Source: Gordonia paraffinivorans NBRC 108238
Lineage (GTDB): Bacteria; Actinomycetota; Actinomycetes; Mycobacteriales; Mycobacteriaceae
Direction: 5' to 3'
DNA length: 42,795 nucleotides
NCBI RefSeq assembly: GCF_000344155.1
Contig: NZ_BAOQ01000041.1
Location: 1 to 42,795, forward strand
The translations under genes were made by a program, and so were the position numbers. The notes under the pieces were generated by a model that ran no database searches, was not told the DNA's origin, and was given only the letters and a program-made list of their open reading frames with translations. Position 1 is the first letter of the stretch; the number at the start of each line of letters is the position of its first letter. Of the stretch, positions 16,726 through 24,327 are shown piece after piece.

Positions 16726-17271
16726 GTGACCGCGACCATCGACACCATCCCAGATCTCGCCCCAGTCTCCGACTCGAAGGCCCTGCGGGCGGCCTACAGC
16801 TGCTTCCCGTCGGGGGTCGTGGCGGTGTGCACCCGGCGGGGCGAGGGAGATTCGGCCACGCTGATCGGAATGGCGGCGAGCTCGTTCACGACGGTCTCCC
16901 TGGACCCTCCGCTGGTGTCGGTGTGCGTGCAGAACACGTCGAGCACGTGGCCGCTGATCCGTACCGCGCCGGCCATCGGCGTGAGCGTGTTCGCGGGTCA
17001 CCAGACCGACCTGTGCAAGCAGCTCGCCGGCCCCGCAGAGCACCGTTTCGCCGGCATCACCCCGCTGACGACGGAGAAGGGCGCGGTCTTCGTGCCCCAC
17101 GCGGCCGCGCACCTGTCCTGCACGATCCACAACGAGATCCAGGCCGGCGACCACACCGTCGTGCTGCTCGAGATCGACACCCTGCGGGCCGACCCGGGCG
17201 TGGAGCCGCTCGTCTTCCACGCCAGCACCTTCCGGGCGCTCGAGGCCCGCAAGGAGCCGAACGCCACGTGA
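16726..17271 (+). CDS. Flavin-reductase-like (FMN-binding split-barrel) protein
   Basis: A 181-residue protein with the flavin reductase domain signature: FPSGVVAVCT, GMAASSFTTVSLDPPLVSVCVQ and NTSSTWPLI (FMN-phosphate contacts), then GVSVFAGHQTDLCKQLAG and a C-terminal HASTFRAL. Such proteins reduce FMN/FAD with NAD(P)H for partner monooxygenases, or bind flavin without a partner. GTG 16726 has AGGTGAGGA just upstream. It stands 13 nt before moaA and 7 nt after the small membrane gene, so it is probably part of the moa operon. No partner oxygenase is adjacent. Confidence 0.88.
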   Translation: MTATIDTIPDLAPVSDSKALRAAYSCFPSGVVAVCTRRGEGDSATLIGMAASSFTTVSLDPPLVSVCVQNTSSTWPLIRTAPAIGVSVFAGHQTDLCKQLAGPAEHRFAGITPLTTEKGAVFVPHAAAHLSCTIHNEIQAGDHTVVLLEIDTLRADPGVEPLVFHASTFRALEARKEPNAT

Positions 17272-17284
17272 CCGACAGGTCGTC

Positions 17285-18376
17285 ATGAGCACGGTCGGGC
17301 TGGGAATCCCGGCGCCCCGCCCGTCGTCGGCCGGTGCGCCGACCGCCGGCGTGCCCTCCGACGGGCCGCTGCGCGACACCTTCGGCCGGGTGGCGAGGGA
17401 TCTGCGCGTGTCGGTGACCGACCGCTGCAATCTGCGCTGCACGTACTGCATGCCTGCCGAGGGTCTGGACTGGATGCCCGGCGATTCGGTCCTGACGACC
17501 GGCGAGTTCATCCGCGTGCTGACCGTCGCCGTGCGCGACCTCGGCATCGAACGCATCCGCTTCACCGGCGGCGAACCGCTGCTGCGTCGCGACCTCGAGG
17601 AGATCATCGCCGCGGTCGCCGGCCTCCCGTCGCGTCCCGAGATCGCGATGACCACCAACGGACTCGGCCTCACCAGGCGGATCGACGGGCTCGTCGCCGC
17701 CGGACTGCAGCGGATCAACATCTCCCTCGACACCGTCGACCGGGAACGCTTTGCCGAGATCACCCGCCGCGACCGCCTCGACGACGTCCTCGCCGGCCTG
17801 GCCGCGGCCAAGCGCGCCGGGCTCGACCCGGTGAAGGTCAACGCCGTGGTTCCCGACCGCGCGGATCTCGGCGCTCTCCCCGATCTCCTCGCCTACTGCC
17901 TGGATCACGGCTACGAGCTCCGCATCATCGAGCAGATGCCACTCGACGCCGATCACGCCTGGCAACGGGCCCGGATGGTGACCGCCGACGAGATCCTCGC
18001 GACGCTGCGCACCCGGTTCACCCTGCTGCCCGATCCGGCCCCGCGCGGAAGCGCCCCGGCCGCCACGTGGGTCGTCGACGGGCACCGGACGCCGCGCGGC
18101 CCGGCGAGGGTCGGGGTGATCGCCTCGGTGACGCGTCCGTTCTGCGGCGACTGCGACCGCACCCGGCTCACCGCCGACGGTTCGTTGCGCAACTGCCTGT
18201 TCGCGACGTCGGAGTCCGACGTGCGTACCGTCCTGCGGACGTTGCCGGACGAGGAGATCGACGCCGCGATCGCCGCGATCTGGCGCGGCGACATGTGGCG
18301 CAAGGCCGCCGGCCACGAGGTGAACGCCGACGGCTATCGGCAGCCCGACCGGCCGATGTCGGCGATCGGCGGATAG
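17285..18376 (+). CDS. moaA: GTP 3',8-cyclase MoaA
   Basis: A 363-residue radical SAM enzyme that, with MoaC, converts GTP to cyclic pyranopterin monophosphate in molybdenum cofactor synthesis. The radical SAM cluster motif is C48-C52-C55 (CNLRCTYC); FTGGEPLLRRDL follows. The second 4Fe-4S site lies in FCGDCDRTRLTADGSLRNCLF, and the C-terminus ends in GG as is usual for MoaA. There is a non-conserved Pro/Ala-rich N-terminal extension of about 30 residues. It is followed after 11 nt by moaD. Confidence 0.96.
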   Translation: MSTVGLGIPAPRPSSAGAPTAGVPSDGPLRDTFGRVARDLRVSVTDRCNLRCTYCMPAEGLDWMPGDSVLTTGEFIRVLTVAVRDLGIERIRFTGGEPLLRRDLEEIIAAVAGLPSRPEIAMTTNGLGLTRRIDGLVAAGLQRINISLDTVDRERFAEITRRDRLDDVLAGLAAAKRAGLDPVKVNAVVPDRADLGALPDLLAYCLDHGYELRIIEQMPLDADHAWQRARMVTADEILATLRTRFTLLPDPAPRGSAPAATWVVDGHRTPRGPARVGVIASVTRPFCGDCDRTRLTADGSLRNCLFATSESDVRTVLRTLPDEEIDAAIAAIWRGDMWRKAAGHEVNADGYRQPDRPMSAIGG

Positions 18377-18387
18377 GCTCGCAGCCC

Positions 18388-18636
18388 ATGCAGCTCACCG
18401 TCCGATTCTTCGCCGCGGCGCGCGCGGCGGCCGGCACCGACGAGACCGTCGTCGACGTCGCCACGTCGACGACCCTGGGCGAGCTGGAGACGCAGCTGGC
18501 CCGCGGCAACGACGAACTTCGCAAGGTTCTCGATCGGTGCTCGTACCTGCGCGACGAGATCGCGCTCACCGACCGTTCACAACAGCTCGGCACCTGCACG
18601 ACGCTGGATGTTCTTCCCCCGTTCGCCGGTGGCTGA
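18388..18636 (+). CDS. moaD: Molybdopterin synthase small subunit MoaD
   Basis: An 82-residue beta-grasp protein, sulfur carrier of molybdopterin synthase. It starts MQLTVRFFAAARAAAGTDE and ends PPFAGG; the terminal GG is the site of adenylation and thiocarboxylation. ATG 18388 follows the moaA stop by 11 nt, so both are read from one transcript. Its partner MoaE is encoded 1.2 kb away on the opposite strand. The rpfA leader begins right after its stop. Confidence 0.93.
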   Translation: MQLTVRFFAAARAAAGTDETVVDVATSTTLGELETQLARGNDELRKVLDRCSYLRDEIALTDRSQQLGTCTTLDVLPPFAGG

Positions 18637-18650
18637 CACTACAGTTCACT

Positions 18651-18666
18651 TGTGACCTTCGTCACA
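18651..18666. promoter_or_regulatory. CRP-type (cAMP receptor protein) binding site upstream of rpfA
   Basis: TGTGACCTTCGTCACA is a perfect TGTGA-N6-TCACA dyad, the consensus for the CRP family. In M. tuberculosis the CRP homologue Rv3676 is known to control rpfA, so both sequence and context support it. A possible further regulator site, ATAAC/GTAAC spaced 11 bp (18666-18681), overlaps it; MtrA-like repeats have this style but this is weaker. Confidence 0.8.
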
Positions 18667-18876
18667 TAACGGACGGGTAACGAGATGGGCACGGGAACGC
18701 ATCTACCCCGATGAACTGCGATGACGCCGATAGTTGGTCGAGAGACCAGGTTTCGACGCGAAAATCGGTTGCGCACAAGCAGGTGAATCGCTCGATCGAA
18801 CGACGTACTGTACGAAGCGACCTTCTCGAAGGTCACGGTAAGGAAACAAGACATACGTCCTGCCGGCCGCGCCGAG

Positions 18877-19075
18877 CCTCGCTCCGCCGGTAGGGACGAC
18901 CGCAAGAATCTAGGAGCGAGGACGGGGGACCCACCTCATCCCCTGAGACCGGGCACCGACCAGGTGCCCTTGGGGTTAAGTCCCGGGCGCAGAACCGCGG
19001 TTAACACTCCGCGGCGACGCACCGGGGCCGAGCAGCCTCTCGCTCGAACCCGACAGCTGACTTCGTAGGCGCGTG
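18877..19075 (+). promoter_or_regulatory. c-di-AMP riboswitch (ydaO-yuaA type) in the rpfA leader
   Basis: The 457-nt gap between moaD and rpfA holds a long structured leader. CCTCGCTCC (18877-18885) pairs with GGAGCGAGG (18913-18921). Then come GACGGGGGACCCA, TTGGGGTTAAGTCCCGGG and finally CTCGAACCCGACAGCTGACTT with CGTAGGCG, which match the most conserved blocks of the ydaO motif. Riboswitches of this class bind c-di-AMP and commonly precede rpf and other wall-hydrolase genes in actinobacteria, usually turning expression off. The rpfA ribosome site (GAGAGAGGAAA) lies immediately downstream. Exact ends are approximate. Confidence 0.93.
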
Positions 19076-19090
19076 GAGAGAGGAAACTGA

Positions 19091-19732
<642 letters not shown>

Positions 19733-19797
19733 TCTGTGACAGCTTCCTGATCTGCAGCGGCGCGGACACGATCCGCGCCCGCAGAGGGACCCAGACG

Positions 19798-19839
19798 AAG
19801 GGCCCCGCACGTTGATCGATCTCCGTGCGGGGCCCTTTT
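19798..19839 (+). terminator. Intrinsic terminator after rpfA
   Basis: A perfect 14-bp stem (AAGGGCCCCGCACG, 19798-19811, with CGTGCGGGGCCCTT, 19824-19837) and a TTTT run give a good rho-independent terminator for rpfA. It may also stop moaE transcription arriving from the other side. Confidence 0.9.
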
Positions 19840-19864
19840 CCAATTCTGCGGGTCGGTAGGCGAC

Positions 19865-20296
19865 CTACGCCGAGTTGATCCACTCCTCGGTGCCGTCGCC
19901 GTAGAACTGGTGCTTCCACACCGGCAGGCGATCCTTGACCTCGTCGACGAGCCGGGAGCAGGTCTCGAAGGCCGCGCGACGATGATCGGCCGCCACCGCC
20001 ACCACGAACGCCACATCCCCGATCCGGAGCGCGCCGATCCGGTGCGACACCGCGACCGCCCGGACCCCGTCGACGTCGGACACCTCCTCGACGACCTCGG
20101 CGAGCACCTTCGGCGCCGTCGGGTGTCCGGAGTAGTCGAGCGCGGTGACGGTACGGCCGCCGTCGTGATCGCGAACCGTGCCGACGAATCCGACCACCGC
20201 GCCGGCCTTCCCGCCGGCGGCCTCGGCGACCATCGCCTCGTGCTCGGCCAGCGAGATCGGTTGCTCGGACACCGCGGTGTGCACGACTACGGTCAT
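19865..20296 (-). CDS. moaE: Molybdopterin synthase catalytic subunit MoaE
   Basis: A 143-residue protein that, with MoaD, inserts two sulfurs into cyclic pyranopterin monophosphate. Family motifs are present: [40 protein letters not shown] and [11 protein letters not shown] with the catalytic lysines K121 and K128, then [10 protein letters not shown] 20296 starts [14 protein letters not shown]. It is last in a moaC-mog-moaE run on this strand, about 93 nt after mog, convergent with rpfA. Confidence 0.95.
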   Translation of the reverse strand: MTVVVHTAVSEQPISLAEHEAMVAEAAGGKAGAVVGFVGTVRDHDGGRTVTALDYSGHPTAPKVLAEVVEEVSDVDGVRAVAVSHRIGALRIGDVAFVVAVAADHRRAAFETCSRLVDEVKDRLPVWKHQFYGDGTEEWINSA

Positions 20297-20389
20297 CGGT
20301 GAATCCTGTTCTGTCTGGGAAAGTGCGGGACGTCGCTGGAGGAGGGGTCCGGTCCTCAGAGGCCCGGAGGCGTCAGAGAGCCGAATGCG

Positions 20390-20875
20390 TCAGTGATCCG
20401 AGCCACGGATCTGCTCGAGAGCATGGTGTACGACCCCGGCGAGAACGCCGAGACCGTCGCGGACACCGCCGGTCGACCCTGGCAGGTTCACCACCAGCGT
20501 GGCCCCCGCAACGCCCGCGACGCCGCGGGACAACACCGCCGTGGGCACCTGGGGCAGCCCGGCGGCCCGGATGGCGTCGGCGAGGCCGGGGATCTCGAAG
20601 TCGAGCACCGTGCGGGTCTGCTCGGGGGTGCGATCGGTGGGCGACAACCCGGTCCCGCCGGTCGTGAGGACGAGGTCGATGCCGTCGGAGATCGCGGCGC
20701 GCAGGGCGACCCCGACCGGTGGCCCGTCGGGGACGACGACACGGCCGTCGACGTCGAACCCCTGCTCGGTGAGCCAGGTCTCGATGACGGGCCCGGTCCG
20801 ATCCTCGTAGACGCCGGTGGCCGCGCGGGTCGAGGCGACGACGACCCGCGCGCGGCGGGGTTCGGCGGACGTCAT
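20390..20875 (-). CDS. mog: MogA/MoaB-family molybdopterin adenylyltransferase
   Basis: A 161-residue protein of the MoCF-biosynthesis fold. It carries the molybdopterin-binding motifs TTGGTGLSPTDRTPE and VVNLPGSTGGVRDGL, with Asp residues in GIDLVLTTGGTG and SPTDRT. It would adenylate molybdopterin before metal insertion. ATG 20875 overlaps the moaC stop by 4 nt (ATGA), so the two are translationally coupled. MogA and MoaB cannot be separated by eye; the position equals mog (Rv0865) in M. tuberculosis. Confidence 0.93.
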   Translation of the reverse strand: MTSAEPRRARVVVASTRAATGVYEDRTGPVIETWLTEQGFDVDGRVVVPDGPPVGVALRAAISDGIDLVLTTGGTGLSPTDRTPEQTRTVLDFEIPGLADAIRAAGLPQVPTAVLSRGVAGVAGATLVVNLPGSTGGVRDGLGVLAGVVHHALEQIRGSDH

Positions 20876-21402
20876 GATCCGGACGGCGACTCGTCCCGGA
20901 ACCAGTCGCCGGATTTTCCGCCGGTCTTCTGCAGCAACCGGATTCCGTCCATCCGGGCGTTCCGGTCGACGGCCTTGACCATGTCGTGGAGTGTGAGCCC
21001 GGTGACCGCGACCGCGGTCAGGGCCTCCATCTCGACGCCCGTCTGGCCGGAGGTGGCGACGGTCGCGGTGACGTCGATGGTGTCGGCACCGATGGCGAAG
21101 TCGATCTCCACCGAGGACAACGCCAGTTGATGGCAGAGCGGGATCAGCTCGTCGGTGCGCTTGGCCGCCATGATCCCGGCGATGCGCGCGGTCGCGAGCA
21201 CATCTCCCTTGGGCAGCTTCGCCTCGCTGAGGAGTCCGATGACCTCGGAGGTGGTGTGGAAGGTGCCGCCGGCGACGGCACGACGCTTCGTCGTCGCCTT
21301 GTCGCCGACGTCGACCATCCGGGCCGAGCCCGTGCTGTCGATGTGGGTCAGGCCGGTGCCATCGCGTCGGTCCGCCCCGCCGTCAGTCCGGGAGGCCGGC
21401 AT
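20872..21402 (-). CDS. moaC: Cyclic pyranopterin monophosphate synthase MoaC
   Basis: A 176-residue protein completing the MoaA reaction. Motifs: MVDVGDKATTKRRAVAGG, KGDVLATARIAGIMAAKRT, LIPLCHQLALSSVEIDF, GVEMEALTAVAVTGLTLHDM-type helix and LLQKTGGKSGDW, which hold the substrate lysines and the conserved His and Asp. There is an unconserved N-terminal extension of about 20 residues. ATG 21402 stands 5 nt after the stop of a small upstream gene and its stop overlaps mog. Confidence 0.95.
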   Translation of the reverse strand: MPASRTDGGADRRDGTGLTHIDSTGSARMVDVGDKATTKRRAVAGGTFHTTSEVIGLLSEAKLPKGDVLATARIAGIMAAKRTDELIPLCHQLALSSVEIDFAIGADTIDVTATVATSGQTGVEMEALTAVAVTGLTLHDMVKAVDRNARMDGIRLLQKTGGKSGDWFRDESPSGS

Positions 21403-21407
21403 CGGCG

Positions 21408-21614
21408 TCAGCGGTTGACGACGGTCTTCGGCTGGACGAAGGGCAGCTCGTCCGCCGGGATCGGGAACTCCGTGTCGCCGAACGGCGACAGGGCGCCCGA
21501 GATGTCGGTGGCGAGCTCGGAGACCGCGTGGTCGAGGACCTCGCCGTCGGCGGTCCTCGGCCAGCCGTTGTCGACGTAATGCTTCTTGCCGGTGTCACCA
21601 CTGTTGTTTGCCAC
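21408..21614 (-). CDS. Small conserved protein heading the moaC operon (Rv0863-like)
   Basis: A 68-residue acidic soluble protein starting at GTG 21614 ([20 protein letters not shown]) and ending QPKTVVNR. No motif is recognised. It ends 5 nt before moaC, so it is very probably cotranscribed with moaC, mog and moaE. The position corresponds to Rv0863, which also precedes moaC2. A role in cofactor synthesis is possible only by association. Confidence 0.7.
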   Translation of the reverse strand: MANNSGDTGKKHYVDNGWPRTADGEVLDHAVSELATDISGALSPFGDTEFPIPADELPFVQPKTVVNR

Positions 21615-21858
21615 GGGAGCATTGTGCCACGGCGGTCACGACCGGGTGGTGACGAGTCCGGGGCGTGGCACGCGAACGCGGGAGGCCGGCGCGTCGGCAC
21701 AGCTCACCGGCCCGCTGCCGCCCTCATCGAGAGCCGCCACGAGCACGAATACCGCGAAGGATTCATCCGGTCGGGAGATGACCAAGAGGGTCCCGGAACG
21801 GATACCGTCCCAGCGTAGACCCCGAAACACCCCCGTCTCCGAGGAAAGAGGTGTCGCC

Positions 21859-24279
21859 GTGCCGCTGAGTCCGGGCACCCACATCGCCGGCTACCGCGTG
21901 ATCTCCCAGCTGGGGGCAGGCGGCATGGGCGAGGTCTATCTGGTGGAGAACCTGCAGCTCGAGCGACGCGAGGCGCTCAAGGTGATCTCGTCGGCGGTCG
22001 CCGCGCAGCCGGGGTTCGCACAGCGCTTCACCAACGAGGCCAAGACCACCGCGAAGCTCGACCACCGCAGCATCATCACCATCTACCAGTACGGCATCGC
22101 CGACGGTTCGCCGTGGTTCTCGATGAGTTATGTGGACGGCAAGGACCTCACCGAGGAGCGCCTGACGCCGGCCGAGGTCGCCGACGTGGTCGAACAGGTC
22201 GCCGACGCCCTGGACTACGCGCACCGGCACCACATCGTGCATCGCGACATCAAACCCGCCAACATCCTCGTGACGCGCGACCCCGCGACGCATGCCGTCG
22301 ACCGCGCGCTCGTCCTCGACTTCGGCATCGCCAAGCTCGCCGGCTCGGCCAACCTGACCGGCACCCACTCGTTCATCGGCACCGTCGCCTTCTCGGCCCC
22401 CGAGACGCTCGAGGGCGCCGATGCCACACCGCGGTCGGACCAGTACTCGCTCGCCTGCACGGCGTACGCCCTGCTCGCCGGCCAGCCGCCGTTCGTCGGA
22501 CCGTCCGAGCCCTCGGTGATGCTCGGACACATCCAGCGCCCGGTGCCCCCGATCGGGCAGTTGCGCGGCGACCTCGCCCATCTCGACCCGGTGTTCCAGC
22601 GCGCCCTCGCCAAGGACCCGGCCGCACGGTATCCCGACTGCCGCAGCTTCGCGGCCGCGCTGCGGGAGGCCGCGGAGGCCACGGCCTCGGCCGGACAGAC
22701 GATCGCCGCACCGGTGTCTCCGCCCCCGCTCGTCGGAGGCGCCGGGGTCGGGTCCGGCCCGCAGCAACCGTTCGGCCGGCCCTTTGGCGGGTACACGCCA
22801 CCGCCGGCACCTGCTGCGGCCGGACCGTCGGGTCCCCAGCCCGTGGTGAACGGACCGTCCGGTCCGGGCGCGGTCGTCAACGGACCTTCGGGTCCACAGC
22901 CGACGATGGCGGCATCGGGGCCGCAGCCGGCGATGGGCGCGGATGTGAACCGGTCCGGCCCGCAACCGTTGTTCGACTCGCAGCCGGGATATGCGGCCTC
23001 GCAGCCGGTACCGACGCCGACCGCGCCGAAGAAGAAGCGCACCGGCCTGATCGTCGCCGGCGTACTCGGTGCGGTGCTCGTCCTGGTGGCCGGCGCGATC
23101 GCCGGCGTCGCGGTCCTCGGCGGGGACGACGATCCGCCGCCCGCCACCGTCGCGCAACCGCTGGTCAGCACCAACTTCGGGTCCAGTTGCGCGGTCGTCG
23201 GGGGCAAGGTCTATTGCTGGGGCCTCAACAGCACCGGCCAACTCGGCAACGGCACGGTCGAGCCGCACGCGCGCCCCGAGGTCGTCGGCGGCGTCGCCGA
23301 CGCGACCATGGTGGCCGTCGGCGGCTATCTGACCGGCGACAACTCCTACGTCGGAACCGGATGTGCGATCACCACCACCGGCGAGGCGTACTGCTGGGGC
23401 AACAACAACTACGGCGAGGTCGGCGACGGCACCGACGGCGAACCGGTCGAGGACGCGATCCGGGTCCGCGGACTGACCGACGTGAAGGCGATCTCCACCG
23501 GCTGGGGCACCACCTGCGCGGTCGTGGGCACCGACGCCTATTGCTGGGGCAACAACGAGTACGGCCAGCTCGGCATCGGCGACGCCACCGAGAGGACGTC
23601 GAGGCCCCAGAAGGTGTCGGGACTGGGCAAGGTCACCGACATCTCGACCGCCTACGGCACCACGTGCGCGGTCTCCGACGGCAGCGCCTACTGCTGGGGC
23701 AACAACGACACCGGGGCGATCGGCGACGGCAGCACCAAGGCGCGGTCGACGCCGGTGAAGGTCGACGGCCTCGACGACGTCACCGACATCGCGGTCGGCG
23801 GCTACCACGAGTCTGCGCCCGACGACGACAACGACCCGTCCACCAACACCAGCAACTACTTCCAGACCACCTGTGCGGTGGCCGGCGGAGAAGCCCATTG
23901 CTGGGGCGCCAACCGGTACGGGCAGCTCGGCGACAACACCACCGACTCCCGCAAGACGCCGACGAAGGTCGCCGACCTGACCGACGTCACCGCGATCTCG
24001 ACCGACTGGGGATCGACCTGCGCGATCGCCGGAACCAGGGCGTACTGCTGGGGCGACGACGACCGCAACCAGCTCGGCTCCAACGGCGGCGCCACCCGCG
24101 TCCCCCGGGAGATCATCAACATCGCCGACGTGACCTCGATCGCCACCGGCAACGGCACCTCGTGCGCGATGGCATCGGAGTCGGTGTACTGCTGGGGCTT
24201 CAACCGCAGCGGCCAGGTCGGCGACGGCTCCCAGGGCGAGGGCGCCAACCGTTCGTCGCCGACGAAGCTGTCGATCTGA
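21859..24279 (+). CDS. Transmembrane Ser/Thr protein kinase with RCC1 beta-propeller ectodomain
   Basis: About 806 residues. Residues 10-270 are a complete Hanks-type kinase: GAGGMGEVY, Lys41 in EALKVI, HRDIKPAN with Asp130, DFGIAKL, and an activation loop with Thr/Ser (LTGTHSFIGTVAFSAPE). A Gly/Pro-rich linker (GPSGPQP repeats) leads to a membrane helix at about 396-420 (GLIVAGVLGAVLVLVAGAIA). Residues 440-806 are seven RCC1-type repeats (YCWGxNxxGQLGxG), each with a Cys pair of form SCAVVGGKVYCWG, probably disulfide-bonded outside the cell. GTG 21859 was chosen because AGAGG lies 7 nt upstream. Known actinobacterial kinases have PASTA, NHL or Cys-rich ectodomains; RCC1 is unusual. Ligand and substrates unknown. 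Confidence 0.9.
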   Translation: MPLSPGTHIAGYRVISQLGAGGMGEVYLVENLQLERREALKVISSAVAAQPGFAQRFTNEAKTTAKLDHRSIITIYQYGIADGSPWFSMSYVDGKDLTEERLTPAEVADVVEQVADALDYAHRHHIVHRDIKPANILVTRDPATHAVDRALVLDFGIAKLAGSANLTGTHSFIGTVAFSAPETLEGADATPRSDQYSLACTAYALLAGQPPFVGPSEPSVMLGHIQRPVPPIGQLRGDLAHLDPVFQRALAKDPAARYPDCRSFAAALREAAEATASAGQTIAAPVSPPPLVGGAGVGSGPQQPFGRPFGGYTPPPAPAAAGPSGPQPVVNGPSGPGAVVNGPSGPQPTMAASGPQPAMGADVNRSGPQPLFDSQPGYAASQPVPTPTAPKKKRTGLIVAGVLGAVLVLVAGAIAGVAVLGGDDDPPPATVAQPLVSTNFGSSCAVVGGKVYCWGLNSTGQLGNGTVEPHARPEVVGGVADATMVAVGGYLTGDNSYVGTGCAITTTGEAYCWGNNNYGEVGDGTDGEPVEDAIRVRGLTDVKAISTGWGTTCAVVGTDAYCWGNNEYGQLGIGDATERTSRPQKVSGLGKVTDISTAYGTTCAVSDGSAYCWGNNDTGAIGDGSTKARSTPVKVDGLDDVTDIAVGGYHESAPDDDNDPSTNTSNYFQTTCAVAGGEAHCWGANRYGQLGDNTTDSRKTPTKVADLTDVTAISTDWGSTCAIAGTRAYCWGDDDRNQLGSNGGATRVPREIINIADVTSIATGNGTSCAMASESVYCWGFNRSGQVGDGSQGEGANRSSPTKLSI

Positions 24280-24327
24280 TCCCGACGCGTCGGGGGACCC
24301 CGGCCGGGCCCCGGTAAGCTCGATCGA

